Positions 24,858-33,116 of a stretch of 38,450 nt of DNA are shown in pieces. How positions within the stretch are numbered: the stretch's first letter is position 1; the number at the start of each line of letters is the position of its first letter. Position numbers and translations under genes: made by a program. The DNA is from SAR202 cluster bacterium Io17-Chloro-G6. GTDB lineage: Bacteria; Chloroflexota; Dehalococcoidia; UBA3495. The notes under the pieces are model-generated. The model was not told the DNA's origin and searched no databases. It saw only the letters and a list, made by a program, of their open reading frames with translations. The stretch lies in contig MUCT01000039.1 in NCBI GenBank assembly GCA_002816585.1, positions 1-38,450 on the forward strand. The letters run 5' to 3'.

Positions 24858-25793
24858 CTAACAACCGGGCGGGTAGGATTTGGTGGACACCGACCCGCCA
24901 TCCGGGTCGAATAACCCGGCCGTGTCCGGGCTGGAGTTGTTCCAGATCGGCGTCTTCCGCTGGAATGAAAATCCACCGGATTCCGGATGGTCTTCATTGG
25001 TGTAAACGCGGACCGAGGCTTGCGGCAGCAACATGAATGAGGAAAAGGTGAATGTCGGTGAGCCATCGGACACGTCTCGCAATTGCCATCCCATCAAGTC
25101 GACGGCGGCGCCGCCTTGGTTCAATATCTGGACGTACTCGTCGGATTCGGAGCCTAATACCAGACCGTCAAAAAGAATGCATTCGATGATCAATTCTGCC
25201 ACTGGCGCCGGAGTGGGGACGGTAGGTGTAGATGTGTTGGTGGGAGTTGGATGGAGAGTTGGCGTTGGCGTTGGCGTTGGCATTGGCGTCGGTGTTGGTG
25301 TTGGTTGGAGCGATGGCGTCGGCGTCAGAGTTGGTGTTGGCTGGAGCGTTGGCGTCAAAATTGGGGTTGGCTCGAAAGTTGGCGTGGGCGTTGGAGCGAT
25401 GGTTGGCCTTGGTGCAAACGTGGGGGTTATAGGGTCGGCGGTCGGATCAGGGGGCTGACCTGATCCAACGGTGGGCTCCGGAGTTGGAGTAAACGGCTCG
25501 TGAGTAATTAACTGAGGAGTCGGCAGAGTAGGAGTGATAATCGAAATCGTTGAAGTCGGCGCCGCAGTTGACCGCGATGTGACTGGTTCCGACGTGACGT
25601 ACACGGTCGCCGGCGCCTGGGTGGGCTCAATATTAGCTGCCGGCGTCACAATCTCGGTGGTCCCGGTGGGCGCCCTAACAAAGATGCTGGTCCGGCCGGG
25701 CTCGGAACCAGTGCAGCCGGTCACCAGCGCAATCAGAGACGCAATAACGACCGGTAATGGGGATCTCTACTTGGCGGTCAAGGGGTTACTCAA
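24858..25793 (-). pseudogene. Lamin-tail-domain lipoprotein gene with in-frame TAG in the signal peptide
   Basis: The intact frame (GTG 25724 to 24858, 288 residues) encodes a long Pro/Thr repeat linker (about residues 60-170) and a C-terminal lamin-tail domain (about 170-288: DEYVQILNQGGAAVDLMGW). The GTG start would give MTGCTGSEPG and lose secretion. Reading upstream in the same frame gives RSPLPVVIASLIALVTGC, a textbook lipoprotein signal with lipobox LVTGC. It is preceded by TAG (25767-25769) and then KATLPNSL read backwards, i.e. TTG AGT AAC CCC TTG ACC GCC AAG. No ATG, GTG or TTG lies between the TAG and the lipobox. So either the gene is broken, or the TAG is a sequence error, or a rare start (ATT) is used. 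The mature protein would be a surface-tethered stalk plus globular head. Confidence 0.7.
25247..25440. repeat. Pro-Thr codon repeat (hexanucleotide-like)
   Basis: Approximate tandem units of six bases (GGCGTT and variants on the plus strand) encode alternating Thr-Pro in the lipoprotein linker. Such repeats are prone to length change. The plus-strand reading frames over it (Gly-Val or Trp-Arg runs) are shadows. Confidence 0.75.
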
Positions 25794-25868
25794 TAGTTTG
25801 TTACGCCTCTCGCCAGGGCGGCCAGAGAATCTGTTAGGAATCGCGGCTGCCCTACAGTAGCTTAACGG

Positions 25869-25896
25869 TTTGCGGAGCGCAAACTCGTGCTATAAT
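25869..25896 (+). promoter_or_regulatory. Promoter with palindrome over -35
   Basis: TTTGCG, a 16-base spacer and TATAAT, about 80 bases before the PHYHYGP gene. The -35 forms one arm of a perfect inverted repeat, TTTGCG-GAG-CGCAAA (25869-25883), which could be an operator. Confidence 0.55.
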
Positions 25897-25977
25897 TCTT
25901 TCAAAGTGCGGCTGGGGCCACTCAGACGTCACACAACCAAACACCAAATACGCATAGGGGAAAATAGGAGGTCTACC

Positions 25978-26790
25978 GTGGACAAAGGCGAAACGACTTT
26001 TGATGCCGGTGCGGTCAGCGTTGCAATGAGTTATCGCAAGGAAATAATGGACGACCAGGGTCTGTGCGTGCAGGTCTACAGCGAAATCGAAGGCAAGGAC
26101 ACCGAGATTCTTCGGTTCGACTGTTTCGACCAGGCTCCCCATTACCACTATGGCCCAGAGAACCACAACATACGCCTGTTCATGGACAAGACCACGGCGG
26201 GCAACCCGCTGGGCTGGACCATCAACAACCTGCGTAACAACCTAACGGCCATGGTGCGCCGGTCTGGGTACGAGGCCCTAGCTGATACCCTGGAGGCAAC
26301 TCCTGTAAAGGCGTCAGTACTGGACGAGGTGGAAGCCAAGGCTCGGGAGATGGTCCGGGAAGATCGTCGCACCGTCCACCACATGATGCCCGAGATGGTT
26401 GACGGAGACAAAATAGAAGCCGGAAACATCAGCTTCGGCTTGGAATACCGTCACCTTCCCCAGGTCAACGACGAGGGGATGGCCATCCACGTCCTTTCCA
26501 ACGTGGCGGGGCAAGAAGTGGAGTTGCTGGCCTTCGACTGCTTCCAGAACGGCCCTCACTACCACTACGGTCCGCGTAACCAAGACGTCCGCATCTATTG
26601 GGACGTCACCACCTCCGGCGAGACCCTGCGCTGGACGCTGGACCAGTTCAAGGATGGCAAATTAAAGTCCATGATACAGCGGGCTGGCTACCCCAGCATC
26701 GCCTCCGAATTGGACGAAAACCTGATCCAAGCAATGATGCCCAAGATCGAGGAAAGGTCCTGGGAACTGGTGGCGCTGAACAACAAGTAA
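25978..26790 (+). CDS. Protein of unknown function with two PHYHYGP repeats
   Basis: A 270-residue soluble protein made of two homologous halves about 139 residues apart. Each half contains FDCF-x3-PHYHYGP (residues 47-60 and 186-199), then N-x3-R-x3-D-x-TT-x-G-x2-L-x-WT and an R-x-GY near its end. The HYH cluster plus the nearby Cys and Asp residues suggest a metal- or ligand-binding site in each half. I do not recognise the family. The start is GTG with TAGGAGG six bases upstream; the open frame extends to 25870 but would cover the promoter. It has its own promoter and a strong terminator, so it is a single-gene unit. Confidence 0.85.
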   Translation: MDKGETTFDAGAVSVAMSYRKEIMDDQGLCVQVYSEIEGKDTEILRFDCFDQAPHYHYGPENHNIRLFMDKTTAGNPLGWTINNLRNNLTAMVRRSGYEALADTLEATPVKASVLDEVEAKAREMVREDRRTVHHMMPEMVDGDKIEAGNISFGLEYRHLPQVNDEGMAIHVLSNVAGQEVELLAFDCFQNGPHYHYGPRNQDVRIYWDVTTSGETLRWTLDQFKDGKLKSMIQRAGYPSIASELDENLIQAMMPKIEERSWELVALNNK

Positions 26791-26813
26791 GCAGCCAACC
26801 TATCCCGTAACCC

Positions 26814-26848
26814 AAAAGAGGCCCCGATAAGTCAGGGCCTCTTTTTTT
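26814..26848 (+). terminator. Intrinsic terminator after the PHYHYGP gene
   Basis: An 11-bp stem, AAAAGAGGCCC and GGGCCTCTTTT, with a 10-base loop and a run of eight T on the plus strand. It can also serve the convergent SDR gene. Confidence 0.92.
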
Positions 26849-26871
26849 GGCACTAACTCAGACCGCAGGAA

Positions 26872-27666
26872 CTACATCATGGTGTAGCCGCCGCTGACGC
26901 TTAGGGTCTGGCCGGTTATGAAGCTGGCGGCGTCGGACGCCAAGAAGACCACGGCATTGGCTACTTCTTGAGCGGTGCCCATGCGCCGAAACAGGTAGTT
27001 TCTTTCCACCCGCTCGCGTACTTCCTCGGTGAATATCTCCCGCATTTGGTTCCACATGCTCTCGGCGCTGATGGATTCGTCGTCCGGAGGCACCACCAAT
27101 CCAGGACAGACCACGTTCAGCCGCAGCCCGTGACGCCCTGTCTCCCGGGCGACGGACTTGCTGAGGGCGATCACACCGGCTTTACAGGCTGAGTAGACCG
27201 CCTCCCGGTACTCGCCCATCCGGCCCGCTTCAGAGCTGATGCAGACGATGGCCCCGGACTGCTTCTCGATCATCCCCGGCAGCACGGCGTGGATGCAGTT
27301 GATGGCCCCCCAGAGGTTGACCTGGACCTCCCGCTCCCATTCGTGCCTGGGTTTCTCCATGAACAGCCGGTCCACGGTCCAGCCAACGTTGTTCACCAGT
27401 ACGTCCACCGGACCGAACTCGGCGATGGCTCGTTCCACCATGGGGGCTACTTTTTCTGGGTCTGTGACGTCCGTGGGAATCACCTGTACCCGGCTGCCCG
27501 TGTTCATCGCGGCCACCTCCCCGGCCACGATCTCGCCTTGGCTCGGCACCAACTCGGCTATGGAGATGTCCGACCCCTCGGCCGCGAAGGCGTGGACGAT
27601 GGCGCGGCCGATGTTGGAGCCGCCACCGGTGACGATGACATGCTTACCCATTAGGCCCAGTTCCAT
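26872..27666 (-). CDS. SDR-family NAD(P)-dependent oxidoreductase
   Basis: A 264-residue short-chain dehydrogenase. The cofactor motif TGGGSNIGRAI lies at residues 14-24, with NNVG in the central strand. The catalytic Ser is in VCISSEAGR, followed by Tyr and Lys in YSACKAG. The end VVFLASDAASFITGQTLSVSGGY is the usual dinucleotide-binding/tetramer region. The Glu-rich ELVPSQGEIV after strand 2 fits NAD preference. The substrate is unknown. The start is ATG with an AAGGAG SD. It lies downstream of the glycosyltransferase on the same strand, about 70 bases away. Confidence 0.94.
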   Translation of the reverse strand: MELGLMGKHVIVTGGGSNIGRAIVHAFAAEGSDISIAELVPSQGEIVAGEVAAMNTGSRVQVIPTDVTDPEKVAPMVERAIAEFGPVDVLVNNVGWTVDRLFMEKPRHEWEREVQVNLWGAINCIHAVLPGMIEKQSGAIVCISSEAGRMGEYREAVYSACKAGVIALSKSVARETGRHGLRLNVVCPGLVVPPDDESISAESMWNQMREIFTEEVRERVERNYLFRRMGTAQEVANAVVFLASDAASFITGQTLSVSGGYTMM

Positions 27667-27736
27667 GAATTACTCCTTTTGATCGGTCGTTTAGTTGGCG
27701 CAGACCGGCAGCGGACGGGTGTAAAAAACCGGCGGG

Positions 27737-28480
27737 TTACTGCCCTGAGGATGAAGACGCTGGCGGTTGCACGCGGGGGACACCACCGAACCGGAGCCGC
27801 AGCAGGCCTTTGACATCTTCCATGGCCGTGCCGACGACGTTTACGGTGCTGGTGGGGTCGTCATCCCATTTCACCGGCACGGAGGCGATGTTGAACCCGC
27901 GCTTGGCGGCGATGATCAGCAGCTCGGTATCGAAAAACCAGTTGTTGTTCTTGATGCTGGGAACGATGGCCTCGGCCGTGGTGCGGGTGAGTGCTTTGAA
28001 TCCGCATTGGGCGTCGGGCAGGCCGGTGAAGAACATGGAGTTTATCAGCAGGTTATACCCTCGGGAGATGAACTCCCGCTTGAAGCTGCGGCTCACCTGC
28101 GATTCCTTGCTCAGTCTGCTGCCAATGGCTATGTGGCTGCCGGCCTCTAGAGACCGGATGAGTTGGGGGAAGTGGGACAGGTCCGTCGACAGGTCGGCGT
28201 CCATGTAGCTGACGATGTCGGCCCGGCTGTCCAGCCAGGCGGTCCGCAAGGCCCGTCCCCGCCCCTTCTGGGGGATACGCAGATAGTTGACCCCGGCGTG
28301 CCGCTCGCAGAGCATCTCCGATACCGGGCGGGTATTGTCGGTGGAGGCGTTGTCGGCGATTAAGATCTGCCATGGGTTGGCCAGGTTATTCCGCAGGTAC
28401 TCGGTCAGGACTGCTATGGTATTGGGGAGCGCGTCTTCTTCGTTATAAACCGGGATAGTTATGTCAACGGTGGCGATCAC
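27737..28480 (-). CDS. Family 2 glycosyltransferase (dolichyl/polyprenyl-phosphate glycosyltransferase-like)
   Basis: A 247-residue GT-A glycosyltransferase. It opens with DITIPVYNEEDALPNTI, has the nucleotide-sugar motif DNASTDNT and the metal-binding YMDADLSTDL, and then DAQCGFKALTR, which is characteristic of the ALG5/DPM1-like branch. It probably moves glucose or mannose onto a polyprenyl phosphate at the membrane; no TM helix is evident in the protein. The start is GTG with TAGGAAATAGAG just before it. An inverted repeat and about 145 bases separate it from purH upstream. Confidence 0.92.
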   Translation of the reverse strand: MIATVDITIPVYNEEDALPNTIAVLTEYLRNNLANPWQILIADNASTDNTRPVSEMLCERHAGVNYLRIPQKGRGRALRTAWLDSRADIVSYMDADLSTDLSHFPQLIRSLEAGSHIAIGSRLSKESQVSRSFKREFISRGYNLLINSMFFTGLPDAQCGFKALTRTTAEAIVPSIKNNNWFFDTELLIIAAKRGFNIASVPVKWDDDPTSTVNVVGTAMEDVKGLLRLRFGGVPRVQPPASSSSGQ

Positions 28481-28522
28481 CTCTATTTCCTACCGGTCCT
28501 GGGGTGTAGCGTTTACTGCCAT

Positions 28523-28595
28523 CCGCTCATCCTGAGCTCCGTCGAAGGGCATCGGCTTCGGCGCAGTCGTGGTTCGACAGGCTCACCACGAGCGG
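28523..28595. repeat. Dispersed inverted-repeat element, copy 2 (REP/REPIN-like)
   Basis: Arms 28523-28549 (CCGCTCATCCTGAGCTCCGT...) and 28568-28595, whose complement begins CCGCTCGTGGTGAGCCTGTC, are separated by 18 bases. They match the arms at 22806-22908. The element sits between purH and the glycosyltransferase gene and may form an mRNA hairpin. Confidence 0.72.
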
Positions 28596-28625
28596 TTGGT
28601 GCCGTTGCTTGACAATCGAAACCGC

Positions 28626-30155
28626 CTAGTGCTTGAAGTGGCGCATGCCGGTCAGCACCATGGCCATTCCTGCATTGTCGGCTGCGGCGATGACCTCGTC
28701 GTCGCGGATGGACCCACCCGGTTGCACGATGGCGGTGATACCGGCCTCTGCGGCGAGTTCGATGTTGTCCGCGAATGGGAAAAAGGCATCAGACGCCAGC
28801 ACGGAGCCCTTGGCTTTGTCCCCAGCCGACCGCTGCGAAAGGTGGACGCTGACCACGCGGTTGGGCTGTCCCGCTCCCATGCCCACCAAAGCCAGGTCCT
28901 TGGCGAAGACGATTGCGTTGGACTTGATGTGTTTGGCGGCCTTCCAGGCGAAGGCCAGGTCTTTCATCTCCGAATCCGTGGGCGCCCGTTTGGTGGCGGT
29001 GTTCCAAGTGCCCGGGTCTTCGCTAATGACATCGGCGGTCTGCACCAGGATGCCGCCGCTGATGGGCCGCAGATCGTAGGCGGCGCTATCCGGCCGCTTA
29101 TCGATGGCCAGGATGCGTAGATTGCGTTTTTTCTGCAGAATCTCCAGGGCCGCCGGCTCGTAGTCCGGGGCGATGACAACTTCGTAGAACACCGGCTCCA
29201 TGGCGTCCGCGGCGGCGGCAGTCACGGTTCGGTTGAATGCCACGATCCCGCCAAAGGCGCTGACCGTGTCGCCCTCGTAGGCTTGCAGATAGGCTTCAGC
29301 GATGTCGTCCCGGCTGGCCAGGCCGCAGGCGTTGGCGTGCTTCACCACGGCCACCGTCGGGTCGGCGAAGTCGGTGGCGGTGCGCCAGGCGGCATCGGCG
29401 TCCATTAGGTTGTTGTAGGAAAGCTCCCGGCCGTGTAATTGGCGGGCCCCGGCCATGCCAACCGGAGCGCCGGATGCCGAGTACAGGGCCCCGCTTTGAT
29501 GGGGGTTCTCGCCGTACCTGAGCCCAGCCACCTTCTTCAAAGAGATGGTCAGAGCGTCGGGTAGTTCTTCCTCCGAATCGCTGGCCTGCGTGAGGTACCC
29601 GGTCACGGCGGCATCGTAGGTGGAAACGTGGTGAAATGCCTTGGCCGCCAGTTCCCTCCGGTCTTCGGCGCTCAGGCCGCCGTTGGCCAGCTTCTCGCCG
29701 ACCCAGGTGTAATCGGCGGGGTCCACCACCACAGCCACCGATGGAAAGTTCTTGGCGGCGGCGCGCAGCATGGTCGGCCCGCCGATGTCGATATTTTCCA
29801 GGGCGTCCGCCAGAGTCACGCCCGGCTTGCTGACCGTCTCGACGAAGGGGTACAGGTTGACTACGACCAGATCAATGGTGTCGATGCCTCGATTGTTCAA
29901 CTCGGCCATGTGTTCTGGGGAATCCCGCCTGGCTAGCAGTCCTGCGTAGATGATCGGATGCAAGGTCTTGACCCGCCCTTCCAGGATCTCTGGGGAGCCG
30001 GTAATCTCGGCAACCTGCGTCACCGGGAGGCCACCCTCCTCGGACAATGTGCGGTGGGTGCCTCCGGTGCTGATCAGCTCATACCCGGCCGAAGCCACCT
30101 GACGGGAGAATTCCACTATTCCGGTTTTATCGTAGACACTGAGCAGCGCTTTCAA
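28626..30155 (-). CDS. purH: PurH, AICAR transformylase/IMP cyclohydrolase
   Basis: A 509-residue PurH, normal size, which carries out the last two steps of IMP synthesis. The N-terminal MGS-like IMP cyclohydrolase domain starts KALLSVYDKTGIVEF and includes GGTHRTL and ETGS-type EITGSPEILEGRVKTLHP. The C-terminal transformylase domain has RYGENPHQSGALY, VVKHANACGLAS and the late WKAAKHIKSNAIVFAKD. The usual NPCG reads NACG, a variation also tolerated elsewhere in the family. The start is TTG after GGAGAGGAAAG. It is third in the purF-purM-purH order; purN, often found between M and H, is absent here. Confidence 0.97.
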   Translation of the reverse strand: MKALLSVYDKTGIVEFSRQVASAGYELISTGGTHRTLSEEGGLPVTQVAEITGSPEILEGRVKTLHPIIYAGLLARRDSPEHMAELNNRGIDTIDLVVVNLYPFVETVSKPGVTLADALENIDIGGPTMLRAAAKNFPSVAVVVDPADYTWVGEKLANGGLSAEDRRELAAKAFHHVSTYDAAVTGYLTQASDSEEELPDALTISLKKVAGLRYGENPHQSGALYSASGAPVGMAGARQLHGRELSYNNLMDADAAWRTATDFADPTVAVVKHANACGLASRDDIAEAYLQAYEGDTVSAFGGIVAFNRTVTAAAADAMEPVFYEVVIAPDYEPAALEILQKKRNLRILAIDKRPDSAAYDLRPISGGILVQTADVISEDPGTWNTATKRAPTDSEMKDLAFAWKAAKHIKSNAIVFAKDLALVGMGAGQPNRVVSVHLSQRSAGDKAKGSVLASDAFFPFADNIELAAEAGITAIVQPGGSIRDDEVIAAADNAGMAMVLTGMRHFKH

Positions 30156-30230
30156 CTTTCCTCTCCGTCTTCCTTGTGTGATTTGGCCTATGGTCCTGGG
30201 CGTTTTATACTCCTGAGAGCAACGCCCTAA

Positions 30231-30253
30231 CCTCCCCTTGCTTGGGGGAAGGG
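30231..30253. other. Hairpin between purM and purH
   Basis: CCTCCCC-TTGCTT-GGGGGAAGG, a G/C stem in the gap between purM and purH. It lacks a T-run, so it looks more like an mRNA-processing or REP-type hairpin than a terminator. Confidence 0.45.
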
Positions 30254-30316
30254 ACCGACGCTGGACTTGAATACCGTGGTTTGATTGATTGCGTATGATT
30301 CAGCTTGGCGAGCCGT

Positions 30317-31336
30317 TTATCCAGTGAAGACCACCGGTTCGCCGTCTCCCCGGGGAATCGTCCATCCGATGACCATGGCGCCGGGCAGGAATTCAAGGAC
30401 TTTCGCGACGTTAACTTCAGGGCAGATGGCCACCATCCCCAGGCCCATGTTGAACACCCGGAACATCTCTTGGTCGCTAATCCTCCCCTCTTTCTGAATC
30501 ACATTGAAGATGGGCAGGACTGGCCAGGACCCGCGATTGATCTCGCCTGCCAGATCGTGGGGCAGGATGGCCGGCAGTTTGCCCGGCAGCCCTCCTCCCG
30601 TGATGTGGGCCAGGCCGTTGATCAGTCCCAAAACCGGTTCCATCATCGGATAGTAGCTGCGGTGGGTTAGCAGCAACTCCTCGCCAAGCTGGTGGTTCAG
30701 GCCGTCGAACCTGCGGTACAGCACTGTGGGGTCGCCGTCGGTGTTGAAAACTCGGCGTACCAGGGAGAAGCCGTTGGTATGCAGGCCGCTGGAGGGCACC
30801 CCGATCAGGATGTTGCCCGCTTCAATGTTCCTCGAATCCAGGAGTTGGTCCCGCTCCACCGCCCCGACCACGAATCCAGCCAGGTCCATCTCGTCGCCTG
30901 TGTAAACCTGGGGCATCTGAGCCGTCTCTCCGCCGATCAGCGCGCAGCCAACCTCGCGGCAGCCCCAGGTGATGCCACGCATCAAGTTGTCCAGACGCTG
31001 GGTATCCAGGTTGCTGAAGGCCATGTAATCCAGGAAAAACAGGGGTTTGGCGCCACGGGTCAAGATATCGTTGACGTTCAGAGTAACCAGGTCTTGGCCC
31101 ACGGACTCGAAGTGCCCCAATTGGGCTGCGATCTTGAGTTTGGTGCCCACGCCGTCGGTGCTGGCCACGAGGACCAGTTCCCGGTATCCCGAAAGTTGGT
31201 AGAGACCAGCGAAACTTCCACCACCGTCCAATACTTCGGGGCCGTGGGTGCTGGCGGCGAACCCCTTAAACCGCTCTTTCAGGCCGTCCATCCGGTCCAG
31301 GTCCACGCCTGATTCCCGGTATGCTTCACTTGCCAA
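30317..31336 (-). CDS. purM: PurM, phosphoribosylformylglycinamidine cyclo-ligase
   Basis: A 339-residue PurM (AIR synthetase), normal size, closing FGAM to AIR with ATP. The family signatures STDGVGTKLKIA, VNDILTRGAKPLFFLDY, GGETAQMP and SSGLHTNGFSL are present, as are HITGGGLPGKLPAILP and the C-terminal NMGLGMV. The start is TTG with GGGAGGA about ten bases before it; no ATG lies upstream. About 150 bases separate it from purF and 160 from purH, with no strong terminator in either gap, so a single purF-M-H transcript is likely. Confidence 0.97.
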   Translation of the reverse strand: MASEAYRESGVDLDRMDGLKERFKGFAASTHGPEVLDGGGSFAGLYQLSGYRELVLVASTDGVGTKLKIAAQLGHFESVGQDLVTLNVNDILTRGAKPLFFLDYMAFSNLDTQRLDNLMRGITWGCREVGCALIGGETAQMPQVYTGDEMDLAGFVVGAVERDQLLDSRNIEAGNILIGVPSSGLHTNGFSLVRRVFNTDGDPTVLYRRFDGLNHQLGEELLLTHRSYYPMMEPVLGLINGLAHITGGGLPGKLPAILPHDLAGEINRGSWPVLPIFNVIQKEGRISDQEMFRVFNMGLGMVAICPEVNVAKVLEFLPGAMVIGWTIPRGDGEPVVFTG

Positions 31337-31485
31337 AATGAGGGTCCTCCCGTTCCCATCCGCCCGCCAGCGAGCCGGAATTGATTGCCGCTGTCAAAGG
31401 GTAATTCAAGGGGTCCGCGATGGCAAGTGGCCGGCGCCGGCCTGGCGGATGCCGGAGGAATGAGATACCAGTACGGGTGGAGCCG

Positions 31486-32940
31486 CTAATTGGGCCTTGG
31501 GGTGCTCTGCTCCAGAGATAGCTTGGTCAGTTCCAACTGTACGGGGACCGGGTAGTTGCCGGTGAAGCAGGCGTCGCAAAAACCACCCTCGGAACCGCCC
31601 ACCACTTTCATTAGTCCCTCTACACTAAGGTATCCCAGGCTGTCTGCACCGACGAGCGCGCGGATCTCATCCGGAGTCTTGTTCGCAGCCAATAGCTCTT
31701 CACGGGAGGCCATGTCCACGCCCATGAAGCAGGGGTGTTTAATGGGCGGAGCGCACACCCGCATGTGCACCTCTTTCGCCCCGCCTTTCATCAGCAGGTT
31801 CACCACGTGGGGAGTCGTGGTGCCCCGGACGATGCTGTCGTCCACCACCACCAGCCGCTTGCCTTTTATGACATCTACCAATGTGTTGAACTTCTGACGC
31901 ACTCCCAAGTCGCGGAGGCGTTGTTCCGGCTCAATGAACGTCCGGCCCACGTAACGGTTCTTGATCAAACCTTCGCTGTAGGGGATACCAGATTCCTGGG
32001 CATAGCCCACCGCCGCCGCGGTTGAGGAGTCGGGTATCCCGATGACCAGGTCGGCATCCACGGGGTGTTCTCTGGCCAACTGGGCGCCCAACTGCTGGCG
32101 CACCGAGTGGACCAATTGCCCGTCCATGACGCTATCGGGGCGCGCGAAATAAATCAACTCAAACACGCAAAGAGCTCGGCGGCCCGTGCCACCGGACCAG
32201 ATAGCCGTACGCAGGCCGCCACCATCGATTACGATAACCTCGCCGGGCTCCAACTCCCGGACGTACTCAGCGCCCAAGTGGTCCAGGGCGCAGGACTCGG
32301 AAGCCACAATCCAGCCGCCGTTCAGCTTGCCCAAGCAGAGGGGGCGGATACCCAACGGGTCGCGGGCCGCGATCAGGGTGTCTTTGGTCTGGGCCACGAT
32401 GGAATACGCCCCTTCCAATTGGCGCATGCACTGGAATATCCGTTCCTCCCAGGTCCCACCGGTAGAGTTGGCCAGCATGAAGGCGATAACTTCGGTGTCG
32501 GTGGTGGAGGTGAAGGTGCAATTCCATTCGTCTTGGAGTTGTTCTTTCAGTTGGGTTGCGTTGATGATGTTGCCGTTATTGGCTAGTGCCAATTGGCCGT
32601 GGTGGCCGTCGATCAACAGTGGCTGGGCGTTGCAAAGCTCGCTGCTGCCGGTGGTGGAATACCTGGTGTGCCCGATGGCCATGTCACCGACCAGGGGGTA
32701 AAAATCGGGTTCCCTAAATATTTGGGTCACCAGGCCCATATCGGAGTGGACCACCACGTTTTCGCCGTTGGCGGCCGCAATGCCCGCGCTTTCTTGGCCG
32801 CGGTGTTGCAGGGCGAAAAGGCCGAAGAAAGCTAAACGGCTGGCCTCTCCTTCCGGGGTGTAAACTCCGATCACCCCACACTCTTCATTGGGGCGGTCAA
32901 ATGGCGGGCGGCCGACGGGAAAATCCAGCTCGCTATTCAT
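31486..32940 (-). CDS. purF: PurF, amidophosphoribosyltransferase
   Basis: A 484-residue PurF, catalysing the committed step of purine synthesis. A propeptide of 20 residues precedes nucleophile Cys21 (NEECGVIGVY), as in the Bacillus-type enzyme. The glutaminase motif FALQHRGQESAGIA and the PRPP loop LVVVDDSIVRGTT are clear. Cysteines in RALCVFE, IKHPCFMG and the pair GFCDACF match the four ligands of the regulatory 4Fe-4S cluster. The ATG at 32940 sits only six bases after a good -10, with no SD, so the mRNA may be leaderless. Confidence 0.97.
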   Translation of the reverse strand: MNSELDFPVGRPPFDRPNEECGVIGVYTPEGEASRLAFFGLFALQHRGQESAGIAAANGENVVVHSDMGLVTQIFREPDFYPLVGDMAIGHTRYSTTGSSELCNAQPLLIDGHHGQLALANNGNIINATQLKEQLQDEWNCTFTSTTDTEVIAFMLANSTGGTWEERIFQCMRQLEGAYSIVAQTKDTLIAARDPLGIRPLCLGKLNGGWIVASESCALDHLGAEYVRELEPGEVIVIDGGGLRTAIWSGGTGRRALCVFELIYFARPDSVMDGQLVHSVRQQLGAQLAREHPVDADLVIGIPDSSTAAAVGYAQESGIPYSEGLIKNRYVGRTFIEPEQRLRDLGVRQKFNTLVDVIKGKRLVVVDDSIVRGTTTPHVVNLLMKGGAKEVHMRVCAPPIKHPCFMGVDMASREELLAANKTPDEIRALVGADSLGYLSVEGLMKVVGGSEGGFCDACFTGNYPVPVQLELTKLSLEQSTPRPN

Positions 32941-32946
32941 AACGTT

Positions 32947-32976
32947 ATTCTATGTAATCCATTTTGCAAAGGTCAA
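32947..32976 (-). promoter_or_regulatory. purF promoter
   Basis: TTGACC, an 18-base spacer and TAGAAT on the minus strand. Six bases separate the -10 from the purF ATG, so the expected transcription start is at or next to the A of the start codon. Confidence 0.7.
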
Positions 32977-33116
32977 CACGGTGTCTCGTCCTTTAAATAG
33001 CTTTCCGAGATCGGCCCGGGAATGCCCGGGCTTTTCCGGAACCCTTTTCCGGAACCAATGATGCAACGAAGGTTTCCGTGATGCCAGGTGCGCAAGCGCC
33101 GTTTTTTTTAACTCTT
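32977..33116. other. jag-purF gap with palindromes and a short tandem repeat
   Basis: Contains GCCCGGG-AAT(G)-CCCGGGC near 33015 and two copies of TTTTCCGGAACC around 33033-33057, each holding the palindrome TTCCGGAA. Neither looks like a clean terminator for jag on the minus strand; a binding site or mRNA-end structure is possible. Confidence 0.4.

Noticed and set aside
25033..25458. Plus-strand Gly-Val and Trp-Arg repeat reading frames
   Set aside because: They are the complement of the Pro-Thr linker of the lipoprotein and have no SD or family match.
28626..30155. PurH motif NPCG read as NACG
   Set aside because: Positions in this motif vary among functional PurH proteins and the rest of the protein is intact.
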